In this document: positions 31,706-39,822 of the stretch, in pieces
Layout: every line of letters starts with the position of its first letter
Position numbering within the stretch: position 1 is the stretch's first letter
Origin: Roseateles depolymerans
Lineage (GTDB): Bacteria; Pseudomonadota; Gammaproteobacteria; Burkholderiales; Burkholderiaceae_C
DNA length: 64,000 nt
Direction: 5' to 3'
Assembly (NCBI RefSeq): GCF_003387155.1
Contig: NZ_QUMT01000008.1
Location: forward strand, 1 to 64,000
Made by a program: the position numbers and the translations under genes
Notes under the pieces: generated by a model
Seen by the model: the letters and a program-made list of their open reading frames with translations, nothing else
What the model was told of the DNA's origin: nothing
Databases searched by the model: none

Positions 31706-31865
31706 GCGGGAAGGCCTGGCGCGCCGGCTGAGCGGGCCCGCCAAGCGCGCTGGCTGATCGGACAGGGCGGGGACGTCGGCTCACCGAGCAGGGCGGAAGA
31801 GCCGGCTACGCGAGCAGGCCGGGTGCGCCGGCTGACCAAGCAGAAGCAGGCCGTGTGCGCCGGCC
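31691..31865 (+). repeat. Degenerate tandem repeat, about six units of 24-30 bp
   Basis: The segment after the permease, including its last codons, is built from imperfect copies of a motif like GCGCGCCGGCTGAGCGGG (seen near 31718, 31745, 31774, 31800, 31825 and 31857). No gene lies in it. The units differ by substitutions and small indels. Confidence 0.6.
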
Positions 31866-32096
31866 TTAGGCGTTAGCGGTCACAGCGTGCGATGGATCCG
31901 TCGCACGGACCTGCCGCAGATCGCCTTCCGCCTCATTGAGCAGCGCCATCGCGGCCCAGACCAGCGCCACCGCCAGCAGGACGCTGGCCGCGCGCAGCAA
32001 TCGTCGTCGCCACAGACGCCGCGCGGCGGCTTGTCGTCGCTGAGACCCGGTGTCCGCCAGGGACCCGGGAAGATGCAAAGGGGCTTTCATGATCAT
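31866..32096 (-). CDS. Small single-pass membrane protein, 76 aa
   Basis: A short protein with a basic N-terminal half (RRQAAARRLWRRRLLRA), one transmembrane segment (ASVLLAVALVWAAMALLNEA) and an acidic tail. The start is ATG at 32096 with GAAGGC five bases upstream, or the ATG at 32090. A second tiny membrane ORF lies upstream on the same strand (32130-32264). Function unknown; coding status is probable from the membrane-protein design and start context, but not certain. Confidence 0.5.
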   Translation of the reverse strand: MIMKAPLHLPGSLADTGSQRRQAAARRLWRRRLLRAASVLLAVALVWAAMALLNEAEGDLRQVRATDPSHAVTANA

Positions 32097-32129
32097 GCCT
32101 TCAACGTGGGAGCTGTCGGCCGACCGGGC

Positions 32130-32264
32130 TCAGGGCAGGACCGTGCCCAGCCCCCAGAGCAGGGCCGGGTAGACGGCCCCCCAGGCCACGGCGATGAGGC
32201 CGAGTGCCTTGAGTCCGATCATCATGGGATGTCCGCGCTTGGCGGTGGGGGCAGTCTTCAACAT
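32130..32264 (-). CDS. Very small membrane protein, 44 aa
   Basis: The minus-strand ATG at 32264 is preceded by GGAGCG at a good spacing. The 44 residues have a short basic start (MLKTAPTAKRGHP) and a single transmembrane helix (MIGLKALGLIAVAWGAVYPA then LLWGLGTVLP). It is followed 33 bases later by the 76-residue membrane ORF. I do not recognise it; many such short hydrophobic proteins are subunits or regulators of membrane complexes. Confidence 0.45.
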   Translation of the reverse strand: MLKTAPTAKRGHPMMIGLKALGLIAVAWGAVYPALLWGLGTVLP

Positions 32265-32457
32265 GGTGCGCTCCTTGAGCTGGCCGACTTCACGTGCAAA
32301 CGCCGTGCCAAGCTGTTCCGTTGACGGGCCAGACCCCTGCTTGCCGTGCGTTACTCACGTTCACAAGCAGATGCCTGGCGATGGCGGGTCCGTTGGCACG
32401 GGACGCTCCCGGTGAGCCTCTCGCGCAGCGCGATCGATCCTCTATGTGAGGGGGGGG

Positions 32458-32928
32458 CTACGCGTTGCGGTCCACCCGCAGTGCGAGCAGCACGGAGGTG
32501 TGCGTCTTCAGCACCCCGTCGATTTCCCCGATGTCGTCCAGCAGTTCGTCCAGACGCGCCGTGCTCTCCGCCCGCAAGGTGGCCATGTAGTCGAACGCGC
32601 CGCTGACCGAGGCCAACTGGCGCAGTTCCGGAAAGCGCGACAGCTTCTTCACCACCTCCCGGCCGGCCCTGGGCTCCACCGTGATGCCCACGAAGGCCTG
32701 CACGCCGCGCTCCACCGCCTCTCCGCCCAGGCGCACCGTGTAGCCTGCGATCAAGCCCTCCGCTTCCAGCCGCGCCAGCCGAGCCACCACGGTGGTGCGG
32801 GCAATGCCCAATTTGCGTGCCAGGTTGGCGGTGGATTCACGTGCATTGGCCTGCAGCAGCGTGATCAGGTCGCGGTCCAGCCGGTCCCGCAAGGCGGCGG
32901 GCGCCGTGTCAGTCAATGCCTTGCTCAT
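32458..32928 (-). CDS. Lrp/AsnC family transcriptional regulator, 156 aa
   Basis: An N-terminal helix-turn-helix (TANLARKLGIARTTVVARLA) is joined to the Lrp ligand-binding ACT-like domain (VQAFVGITVEPRAG, SVSGAFDYMATLRAES). The protein is divergent from the lysine-catabolism genes that begin at 33111, across a 182-base region with a series of TTTCG/CGAAA sites (32942-33021). It is therefore the likely lysine- or aminoadipate-responsive regulator of that operon. Direct evidence for the ligand is absent. Confidence 0.9.
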   Translation of the reverse strand: MSKALTDTAPAALRDRLDRDLITLLQANARESTANLARKLGIARTTVVARLARLEAEGLIAGYTVRLGGEAVERGVQAFVGITVEPRAGREVVKKLSRFPELRQLASVSGAFDYMATLRAESTARLDELLDDIGEIDGVLKTHTSVLLALRVDRNA

Positions 32929-32941
32929 GACAAACCCTCGG

Positions 32942-33021
32942 TTTCGACGAAATGGCGGGTAGGAGATGACGATTCGTCAGCCTAGCAGTGTTTTCCGACG
33001 AACTGAGGCTTTCTTTCGTCA
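32942..33021. promoter_or_regulatory. Phased Lrp-type binding sites between regulator and lysine operon
   Basis: Four related elements: TTTCGACGAAA (32942-32952, an odd palindrome), TGACGATTCGTCA (32967-32979, a perfect odd palindrome), TTCCGACGAA (32993-33002) and TTTCGTCA (33014-33021). The centres are about 26, 25 and 21 bases apart, close to two helical turns or more. This fits cooperative wrapping by an Lrp octamer. Confidence 0.6.
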
Positions 33022-33110
33022 CCGGCCCTGGGGAGACTGCAAGTCAGCGCGTGGCGTGACTCGCCCGCATCGAACACCGGGATCGCAATCAGGAACGAAG
33101 GAGACATCTC

Positions 33111-34205
33111 ATGAAAGTGGCACTGCTGGGCGCCGGACACATCGGCCAGACCATCGCTCGACTGCTGCACGGCAGCGGCGACTATCAAGTCACCGTCATG
33201 GACCGCAATGCGCAGGCCCTGGCCCTGCTGGCCAAGGAAGGCATCGGCACCCAGCAGGTGAATACCGAGCATCAGCCCGCCCTGGCGGCCGCCCTGCGCG
33301 GCCAGCAGACGGTGGTCAATGCGCTGCCCTACCACCTGGCCATTCCCGCCGCCCACATGGCGCTGGAAGCCGGCTGCCACTACTTCGACCTGACCGAGGA
33401 CGTCGCCGCCACCAAGGAGATCAAGCGCATCGCCGAAGGCGCCAAGACCGCTTTCATGCCGCAATGCGGACTGGCGCCCGGCTTCATCGGCATCGTGGCC
33501 CATCACCTGGCCAAGCGCTTTGACGAACTGCATGACGTGAAGATGCGGGTCGGTGCGCTGCCAGCCTTCCCCACCAATGCGCTCAAGTACAACCTGACCT
33601 GGAGCGTGGACGGTCTGATCAACGAGTACTGCCACCCGTGTGAAGCCATCCATGACGGCGCACCGATCTCCGCGCTGCCGCTCGAAGGCCTGGAGCACTT
33701 CTCGCTGGACGGTGTCGAGTACGAAGCCTTCAACACCTCCGGCGGACTGGGCACCTTGTGCGAGACCTGGTCGGGCCAGGTGCGCAACCTGGACTACAAA
33801 ACCGTTCGTTATCCGGGCCACCGCGACCTGATGATGCTGCTGCTGGACGACCTGCAGCTCAAGAACGACCAGCAGACCCTCAAGGACATCATGCGCCGCA
33901 GCATGCCGGCCACCATGCAGGACGTGGTGCTGGTGTTCGTCACCGTCTCCGGCATGAAGAACGGCACCCTGATGCAGGAAGTGTTCGCCCGCAAGATCTT
34001 CGCCCAGCGCGAAGGCGAGCAGCCGCTGTCCGCCATCCAGATCACGACCGCCGCCGGTATCTGCGCCGCCGTGGACCTGTTCCGCGAAGGCCGCCTGCCG
34101 CAGAAGGGCTTCATCCGCCAGGAACAAGTGGCGCTGCCCGACTTCCTCGCCAACCGTTTCGGCCAGGCGTACCAGCAGTCGCGCCAGGTGGAGTCGATCG
34201 GCTGA
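33111..34205 (+). CDS. Saccharopine dehydrogenase family oxidoreductase, probably L-lysine 6-dehydrogenase, 364 aa
   Basis: NAD(P)-binding Rossmann start (MKVALLGAGHIGQTIARLL) and the family block MPQCGLAPGFIGIVAHHLAK. The single-domain 364-residue form without a lysine-ketoglutarate reductase half, together with a P6C/aminoadipate semialdehyde dehydrogenase next door, points to lysine 6-dehydrogenase (lysine to 2-aminoadipate 6-semialdehyde). A saccharopine dehydrogenase is the alternative. First gene of a four-gene operon divergent from an Lrp-type regulator. Confidence 0.85.
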   Translation: MKVALLGAGHIGQTIARLLHGSGDYQVTVMDRNAQALALLAKEGIGTQQVNTEHQPALAAALRGQQTVVNALPYHLAIPAAHMALEAGCHYFDLTEDVAATKEIKRIAEGAKTAFMPQCGLAPGFIGIVAHHLAKRFDELHDVKMRVGALPAFPTNALKYNLTWSVDGLINEYCHPCEAIHDGAPISALPLEGLEHFSLDGVEYEAFNTSGGLGTLCETWSGQVRNLDYKTVRYPGHRDLMMLLLDDLQLKNDQQTLKDIMRRSMPATMQDVVLVFVTVSGMKNGTLMQEVFARKIFAQREGEQPLSAIQITTAAGICAAVDLFREGRLPQKGFIRQEQVALPDFLANRFGQAYQQSRQVESIG

Positions 34206-34219
34206 AGGAGAATCGCGCC

Positions 34220-35725
34220 ATGAGCATCACAAGCACCGACCTGCTGGCCGCCCTGGGCGTGCCCGCCACCGCCTACACCGGCGGCTCCCTCACCGTCCGC
34301 AGCCCGATTGACGGCGCCGTCATCGGCGCGGTGACGGAAGCCAGCGGCGCGGCCATGACCGACGCCGTGGCCCGTGCCCACACCGCTTTCCTGGCCTGGC
34401 GCCAGGTGCCCGCGCCCAAGCGCGGTGAGCTGGTGCGCCTGTTCGGCGAGGAACTGCGCGCCCACAAGGCGAACCTGGCCCGTCTCGTGTCGCTGGAAGC
34501 CGGCAAGGTGACCAGCGAAGGCGAGGGCGAAGTGCAGGAGATGATCGACATCTGCGATTTCGCGGTCGGTCTGTCCCGCCAGCTCCACGGCCTGACCATC
34601 GCCAGCGAGCGGCCCGGCCACCGCATGATGGAGCAGTACCTGCCCTTGGGCGTGGTCGGCATCATTTCGGCGTTCAACTTCCCGGTGGCGGTGTGGGCGT
34701 GGAACTCGGCGCTGGCCCTGGTCTGCGGCGACACCTGCGTCTGGAAACCCAGCGAGAAGACGCCGCTGACCGCCCTGGCCACCCAGGCGCTGTTCAACAA
34801 GGCGGTGGCCCGCTATGCAGGCGCGCCGGACCATCTGTCCCAGGTGGTGATCGGCGGCGCGGCCGTCGGCGAAGCGCTGGTGGACGACTCCCGCGTCGCG
34901 CTGGTCTCGGCGACCGGGTCCACCCGGATGGGTCGCGCCGTCGGTCCTCGCGTGGCGGCGCGCTTTGGCCGCTGCCTGCTGGAGCTGGGCGGCAACAACG
35001 CCATCATCGTCACGCCCAGCGCCGACCTGGACCTGGCCGTGCGCGGCATCCTGTTCGGCGCCTACGGCACGGCCGGTCAGCGTTGCACGACCACCCGGCG
35101 CGTCATTGCGCATGAGTCCATCCACGACGAGCTGGTCCAGCGACTGGAGCGCGCCCGGGCCCAGCTCAAGATCGGCAGCCCGATCGAAGCCGGCAATCTC
35201 ATTGGCCCGCTGATCGACAAGGCCGCCTTTGACGCCATGCAGTCGGCCCTGGCTGCCGCGCGCGAGCAGGGCGGTGAGGTGACCGGCGGTGAACGTGCGC
35301 TGGCCTCGCGGTATCCGGAAGCCTGGTATGCGGTCCCCGCGCTGGTCCGCATGCCGGCGCAGACCGAGGTGGTGCGTCAGGAAACCTTCGCGCCCATTCT
35401 CTACACGCTGAAGTACAAGACGCTGGACGAAGCCATTGCCCTGCAGAACGACGTCCCGCAAGGGCTGTCCTCGGCCATCTTCACCAACGACATCCGTGAG
35501 GCCGAGACCTTTGTCAGCGCCACCGGCTCGGACTGCGGCATCGCCAACGTCAACATCGGCACGTCCGGTGCGGAAATCGGCGGCGCCTTTGGCGGCGAGA
35601 AGGAAACCGGCGGTGGACGCGAGTCCGGCTCGGATGCGTGGAAGGCCTACATGCGCCGCACCACCAACACCGTCAACTATTCGCGCGAGCTGCCGCTGGC
35701 GCAGGGTGTGAAGTTCGATGTCTGA
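34220..35725 (+). CDS. amaB: Aldehyde dehydrogenase, probably 2-aminoadipate semialdehyde (P6C) dehydrogenase AmaB, 501 aa
   Basis: ALDH7-type enzyme. The ATG at 34220 follows GAAGGAGA. The NAD-binding Glu lies in LELGGNNAIIV and the catalytic Cys in GTAGQRCTTTRRV, with the ALDH7-like spacing and the later ETFAPILYTLKYKTLDEA. It would oxidise 2-aminoadipate 6-semialdehyde, in equilibrium with piperideine-6-carboxylate, to L-2-aminoadipate. It starts 14 bases after the dehydrogenase and its end overlaps the next gene by 8 bases, so the operon is translationally linked. Confidence 0.9.
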   Translation: MSITSTDLLAALGVPATAYTGGSLTVRSPIDGAVIGAVTEASGAAMTDAVARAHTAFLAWRQVPAPKRGELVRLFGEELRAHKANLARLVSLEAGKVTSEGEGEVQEMIDICDFAVGLSRQLHGLTIASERPGHRMMEQYLPLGVVGIISAFNFPVAVWAWNSALALVCGDTCVWKPSEKTPLTALATQALFNKAVARYAGAPDHLSQVVIGGAAVGEALVDDSRVALVSATGSTRMGRAVGPRVAARFGRCLLELGGNNAIIVTPSADLDLAVRGILFGAYGTAGQRCTTTRRVIAHESIHDELVQRLERARAQLKIGSPIEAGNLIGPLIDKAAFDAMQSALAAAREQGGEVTGGERALASRYPEAWYAVPALVRMPAQTEVVRQETFAPILYTLKYKTLDEAIALQNDVPQGLSSAIFTNDIREAETFVSATGSDCGIANVNIGTSGAEIGGAFGGEKETGGGRESGSDAWKAYMRRTTNTVNYSRELPLAQGVKFDV

Positions 35726-36821
35726 GATCAGCACCGGCGCGGCCGTTCCTGCCACGGGCACGGCCTTCGAAACCAGCGGGGTGTATCGACTGCTGACGGT
35801 GGCCCTGGGCGAGGTCCCGGCCCGTCAGGCGTTTGCCCAGCTCGACGTGGTGCCGGCGCTGCTGCGTCCGGTGAGCGAGACGGTGAGCCGTGCGGAACTG
35901 GCGCAGGCGCTGAACATGGCGCTGTTCCTGGACGTCACGCGCCGTGTGCCGATGGCCTCGGCCTATGTGGCGGACCTGCAGCGGGCCGGCCAGCGGCTGG
36001 TGTTTGACCACGGCGCCTTGCGCACCGTGGCCTGGCCCAGCGGTGCGCTGCCGCCCGGGGAGGCCTCGATCACCCGGGTGCTGCGGCCCCTGGGCTTCGA
36101 GCTGGCCGCCACCTATCCGCTGACGAAGCTGAAGATGACCGGCCGTGCGTGGCGACATGCGGATCTGCCGGAGGACATCGCCCAGTACTTCGTGTCGGAG
36201 CTGCATCCGGAGCGCTTCTCCGACGCCTTCCAGGCGACGGTGACCCGCGTGCTGGCGACTTCGCAAGACCCGCTGTCTCCGTCGGACCTGGCGCTGCTGG
36301 AACAGCTGGCGCGAGACCGTCAGTTGCCGCGGGCGTCCGCCGAAGTGCTGCTGCCGCATCTGATCGCCTGCTTTGCTCGCCACCATGGCCTGTTCGAGGC
36401 GGACGACTATCAGGCCCTGCTGAGCGAGTCGGCCGAGATGGCCTGGATCTCGACGGAAGGCAATGCGTTCAACCATGCGACGGACCGCGTGGCCGATGTA
36501 GCCGCCGTGGCGCAGGCCCAGCGCGATCTGGGCCGGCCGGTGAAGGACAGCATCGAAACCTCGGCCACCGGCCGGGTGCGCCAGACCGCTTTCCGCGCGG
36601 CGCGGGTGATGCGTGAATTCCATGACCGTGGGCAGCGGGTGATGCTCGAAGTCCCGGGCAGCTTTCACGAGTTCATCCAGCGCGAACCGTTGCCGGGCTC
36701 GACCGCCCTGGACCTGGCCTTTGACGCTGGCAATGCCACCGGCATCTTCAAGATGACGGCGGGCCAGGCAGCAGGTCAGACAGCGGGCCAGGCGGCTGCG
36801 GACGAGGCGCCTGCATGCTGA
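35718..36821 (+). CDS. hglS: DUF1338 protein, probable 2-oxoadipate dioxygenase/decarboxylase (hydroxyglutarate synthase), 367 aa
   Basis: DUF1338 (YdcJ/HglS) protein: YVADLQRAGQRLVFDHGALR near residue 80 holds the first conserved metal-binding His, with LRPLGFELAATYPLTKL shortly after and FARHHGLFE near residue 214. The P. putida member converts 2-oxoadipate and O2 to D-2-hydroxyglutarate and CO2. This copy is about 100 residues shorter than the P. putida enzyme as I recall it. It lies between amaB and a D-2-hydroxyglutarate dehydrogenase-like gene, both overlapping it by a few bases, which supports the assignment. Confidence 0.85.
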   Translation: MSEISTGAAVPATGTAFETSGVYRLLTVALGEVPARQAFAQLDVVPALLRPVSETVSRAELAQALNMALFLDVTRRVPMASAYVADLQRAGQRLVFDHGALRTVAWPSGALPPGEASITRVLRPLGFELAATYPLTKLKMTGRAWRHADLPEDIAQYFVSELHPERFSDAFQATVTRVLATSQDPLSPSDLALLEQLARDRQLPRASAEVLLPHLIACFARHHGLFEADDYQALLSESAEMAWISTEGNAFNHATDRVADVAAVAQAQRDLGRPVKDSIETSATGRVRQTAFRAARVMREFHDRGQRVMLEVPGSFHEFIQREPLPGSTALDLAFDAGNATGIFKMTAGQAAGQTAGQAAADEAPAC

Positions 36822-38224
36822 GCGCCTTGCTGGCACAGGCCCGCGGCCTGTGCGGCGATGCGCAGGTGCAGGCCGGCGACGGCATCGAAGCCCGGTATCT
36901 GCAGCCGGCGCGTTATGGCGCGGGCCAGGCCGCGGGCATGGTGCGTCCCGCCACGGTGACGGAAGTTTCCGCGCTGATGACGCTGGCGGCCGAGCATGGC
37001 GCCCGTGTCATTGCGCAGGGGGCGCATACGGGGCTCGTGCGCGCGGGTACCCCCACCGACGCCTCGCGAGACCTGCTGCTGAGCACCGAACGGCTCAAGC
37101 AGGTGTTCGAACTGGATCTGCTGGACCGCACGGTGCGGCTGTCCGCGGGGTTCCGGTTGTCGGAGCTGAATGAGCGTCTGGCCGAACACGGACTCTGGTT
37201 CCCGGTGGACCTGAGTGCCGACCCCAGCATTGGCGGCATGCTCGCGCACAACACGGGCGGCACGCGGATGTTGCGATACGGGGATGTGCGGGCCAACACG
37301 CTGGGCCTGGAGGTGGTGCTGGCGGAGCCGGCCGGTCAGGTGCTGCGTTGTGGCCAGGGTCTGCAGAAGGACAACTCGGCCCTGGCGCTGGGCCATCTGT
37401 TCATCGGGTCGTCCGGCAGCCTGGGGGTGATCACCGAAGCGACGCTCAAGCTCAGCCCGTTGCCGCGTCAGCGGGCCGTGGCGCTGGTGGCACCAAGCGG
37501 GCTGGGGCCGGTGTTTCCGCTCTACCAGACGGTGATGCAGCGATGGGGTGTGCTGGTCTCTGCCTTCGAAGGCATCAGCCGCGCCGCCCTGGAGGCCGGA
37601 CTGCACGGGCAGGATCCGTCTCGCTGGTTCAGTGGGACGCTGCCCGACTACGCGCTGCTGATCGAGCTCAGCAGTGAGTTGCCCGCAGAGCAGCTGGACC
37701 TGAACGGCCTGTTGCAGGGCTGGCTGGAGTCCGAATTCGAAAGCGGCCGGGTGGCCGATGCCGTGCTGGATGCCGACGAGGCCATCTGGGGCCTGCGGCA
37801 TCGCATCAGCGAAGGGTTGCGGGCGCAGGGCAAGGTCATCGGGCTCGATCTGTCCTTGCCGCGCCGGGCCTTCATGGTGTTTCGCGAGGAGGGCTCCGCC
37901 TGGCTCGCGCTGCATCACCCGCAAATGCGCCTGGCGGATTTCGGTCACCTGGGGGATGGCGGCATGCACTTCAACATGGTGTGGCCGACGGAGGCGGGAC
38001 CGCTGGCGCCTGCGCAAGAGCTGGCCCTGCGGGAAGGCTTGTACCGGCTGGTGGCGGCGCACGGCGGATCCATCAGTGCCGAGCATGGGGTGGGGCCTCA
38101 ATTGCAGCAGGCCTATGCGGCCCACTGGCGCCAGGTCTCGCCCGCGACCCTGGAATGGGCGAAGCGCGTACAAGTTCTCTTTGATCCGCACGGTCGATTG
38201 GGAAGCACGCATTGGGGCGGATAA
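36815..38224 (+). CDS. FAD-binding oxidoreductase, probable D-2-hydroxyglutarate dehydrogenase, 469 aa
   Basis: GlcD/D2HGDH-type flavoprotein: FAD-binding region GAHTGLVRAGTP, DPSIGGMLAHNTGG and GDVRANTLGLEVVLAE; C-terminal metal and substrate block DFGHLGDGGMHFNM with HGVGPQLQQA at the end. In the HglS pathway the D-2-hydroxyglutarate formed is oxidised to 2-oxoglutarate by such an enzyme. It overlaps the hglS stop by 7 bases. A D-lactate or glycolate dehydrogenase is the alternative but fits the neighbourhood less well. Confidence 0.85.
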   Translation: MLSALLAQARGLCGDAQVQAGDGIEARYLQPARYGAGQAAGMVRPATVTEVSALMTLAAEHGARVIAQGAHTGLVRAGTPTDASRDLLLSTERLKQVFELDLLDRTVRLSAGFRLSELNERLAEHGLWFPVDLSADPSIGGMLAHNTGGTRMLRYGDVRANTLGLEVVLAEPAGQVLRCGQGLQKDNSALALGHLFIGSSGSLGVITEATLKLSPLPRQRAVALVAPSGLGPVFPLYQTVMQRWGVLVSAFEGISRAALEAGLHGQDPSRWFSGTLPDYALLIELSSELPAEQLDLNGLLQGWLESEFESGRVADAVLDADEAIWGLRHRISEGLRAQGKVIGLDLSLPRRAFMVFREEGSAWLALHHPQMRLADFGHLGDGGMHFNMVWPTEAGPLAPAQELALREGLYRLVAAHGGSISAEHGVGPQLQQAYAAHWRQVSPATLEWAKRVQVLFDPHGRLGSTHWGG

Positions 38225-38230
38225 AAACGC

Positions 38231-38258
38231 TTGCCAACCATTGAACCTGTGCTAAAGT
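38231..38258 (+). promoter_or_regulatory. Putative sigma70 promoter of tRNA-Leu
   Basis: TTGCCA (38231-38236), 16 bases, then TAAAGT (38253-38258), about 90 bases upstream of the tRNA. The sequence around it resembles promoters of stable RNA genes in Burkholderiales. A small hairpin (CCGCTA/TAGCGG) lies in the leader. Confidence 0.55.
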
Positions 38259-38349
38259 CTAATTCTTCGCTGATCGACGCAAGAAACAAGTGCCGCTAGA
38301 CAAATAGCGGTGGTTGTTGAGGGTGGCGAGTGGTGAATAAATCCTGAAA

Positions 38350-38434
<85 letters not shown>

Positions 38435-38440
38435 AATCTG

Positions 38441-38470
38441 AAAAGGGGTCAGCGAAAGCTGACCCCTTTT
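38441..38470 (+). terminator. Rho-independent terminator after tRNA-Leu
   Basis: Perfect 13-bp stem, AAAAGGGGTCAGC (38441-38453) and GCTGACCCCTTTT (38458-38470), with a GAAA tetraloop. The 3' arm ends in T residues. It starts 6 bases after the tRNA CCA. Confidence 0.9.
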
Positions 38471-38481
38471 CCCATTCTGAC

Positions 38482-38577
38482 GCCCAGGAAGTGATGTCCA
38501 GTGGACATCACGCGAGGACTCGAATGGTTTGGACCGTGAGGTCCAAACCGGGGTCGCGCTTGCGTGACCGAGTCCTC
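38482..38577. repeat. Palindrome cluster containing an inverted copy of the tRNA-Leu 3' end
   Basis: GCCCAGGA (38482-38489) plus GAGGACTCGAA (38514-38524) are the reverse complement of the last 20 bases of the tRNA body before ACCA, interrupted by a 24-base insert. The insert contains a 9-3-9 palindrome (GTGATGTCC, AGT, GGACATCAC at 38491-38511). A second perfect hairpin follows (GGTTTGGACC, GTGA, GGTCCAAACC at 38526-38549). The T-arm sequence CGAGTCCTC recurs at 38569-38577 and can pair with 38514-38522. Confidence 0.8.
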
Positions 38578-38685
38578 CAACGCAGTGCACGGACGAGCGG
38601 CCTCCCCCCAGCGCTCCAACCCGCCCCCCGTACCGAGCCCCCCACCCCCGCGCACGAACCCCCGGCATTGCGCCAAAATCCCCGC

Positions 38686-39750
38686 ATGCCCAAACCCGCC
38701 ACCATCATCGACGTCGCCCGTGAGGCGGGGGTGTCGATCAAGACTGTCTCCCGCGTCGTGAATCGTGAGGCAGGCGTGCATGCCGAGACGCGGGAGCAGG
38801 TGGAGCGGGTCATGGCCCGTCTCAATTACCGGCCCAAGCAATCCGCCCGGAGCTTGGCGGGTGGGCGGTCCTTCCTGATTGGGCTGCTCTACTACGACCC
38901 CAGCGCGGCCTTTGTCGGCGGCGTCCAGCAAGGCGCCACGCTGCGCTGCCGCGAGGCCGGCTATCACCTGGTGGTCGAATCCCTGCACAACGACGCCCCC
39001 GACCTGCCGATGCAGGTGGACCGCATGGTCTCTGCGCTGCGGCCGGACGGCATGATCCTCACGCCGCCGCTGTGCGACAACCCTCAAGTGCTGCAAGCCC
39101 TGCGCGACAGCCAGACCCCTTGTGTGCTGATCTCCCCGGCGGCCGACAACCCCGAGCATCCGAGTGTCCGCATGGACGATGTGCATGCGGCGGAAGAGAT
39201 CACCAACCTATTGATCAGCCTGGGCCACCAGCGCATCGCCATCATCAAGGGCGCGCGCGACCAGGTGGCGTCCAAGCGCCGCTACCAGGGGTATGCCGCC
39301 GCGCTCAAGGCCCACGGCATTGCATTGGACAAGGACATGGTGGTGCAGGGCGACTTCACCTTCCCAACGGGCGTGGAGGCGGCCTATCAATTGCTGAGCC
39401 GGCGCCAGCGCCCCACGGCGGTGTTTGCCAGCAATGACGAAATGGCGCTGGGTGTGCTGGTGGCGGCGCAGCGCCTGGGCCTGGAAGTGCCGGGTGACCT
39501 GTCGATTGCCGGCTTTGACGACACACCTGCCGCCGCACGAGTCTGGCCACCGTTGACGACGGTGCGTCAGCCGATGGATGAGATGGCGCGTGCGGCCGTG
39601 GACCTGCTGGTTGGGACCCGGGGCGGGGAGGGGGCTGCTCAGGAGGGCGGTGCTGGGGGGCAGCACCGGGTGCTCAAGCATGAGCTGATCGTCCGCGATT
39701 CAACGGCGGCCTCGGTGGACAAGCCGACCCGCGCGCGCAAGGCGTCCTGA
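38686..39750 (+). CDS. LacI family transcriptional regulator, 354 aa
   Basis: The ATG at 38686 gives the standard LacI-family start (MPKPATIIDVAREAGVSIKT then VSRVVNREAGV), with the hinge NYRPKQSARSL and a periplasmic-binding-like effector domain (GLLYYDPSAAFVG, ASNDEMALGVL, AGFDDTPAA). The halogenase, TonB receptor and beta-glucosidase genes follow, and two LacI-type palindromes lie between the divergent halogenase and receptor genes (41526-41563). It is the likely sugar-responsive repressor of this locus. The C-terminal tail has a Gly-rich insertion. Confidence 0.92.
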   Translation: MPKPATIIDVAREAGVSIKTVSRVVNREAGVHAETREQVERVMARLNYRPKQSARSLAGGRSFLIGLLYYDPSAAFVGGVQQGATLRCREAGYHLVVESLHNDAPDLPMQVDRMVSALRPDGMILTPPLCDNPQVLQALRDSQTPCVLISPAADNPEHPSVRMDDVHAAEEITNLLISLGHQRIAIIKGARDQVASKRRYQGYAAALKAHGIALDKDMVVQGDFTFPTGVEAAYQLLSRRQRPTAVFASNDEMALGVLVAAQRLGLEVPGDLSIAGFDDTPAAARVWPPLTTVRQPMDEMARAAVDLLVGTRGGEGAAQEGGAGGQHRVLKHELIVRDSTAASVDKPTRARKAS

Positions 39751-39822
39751 GCTGCGACACAGCGGTGCTGCGGTGCAGTGATGCTCTCCGGCGTCAATCT
39801 GCTGAACCGCTGAACCGCCGAT

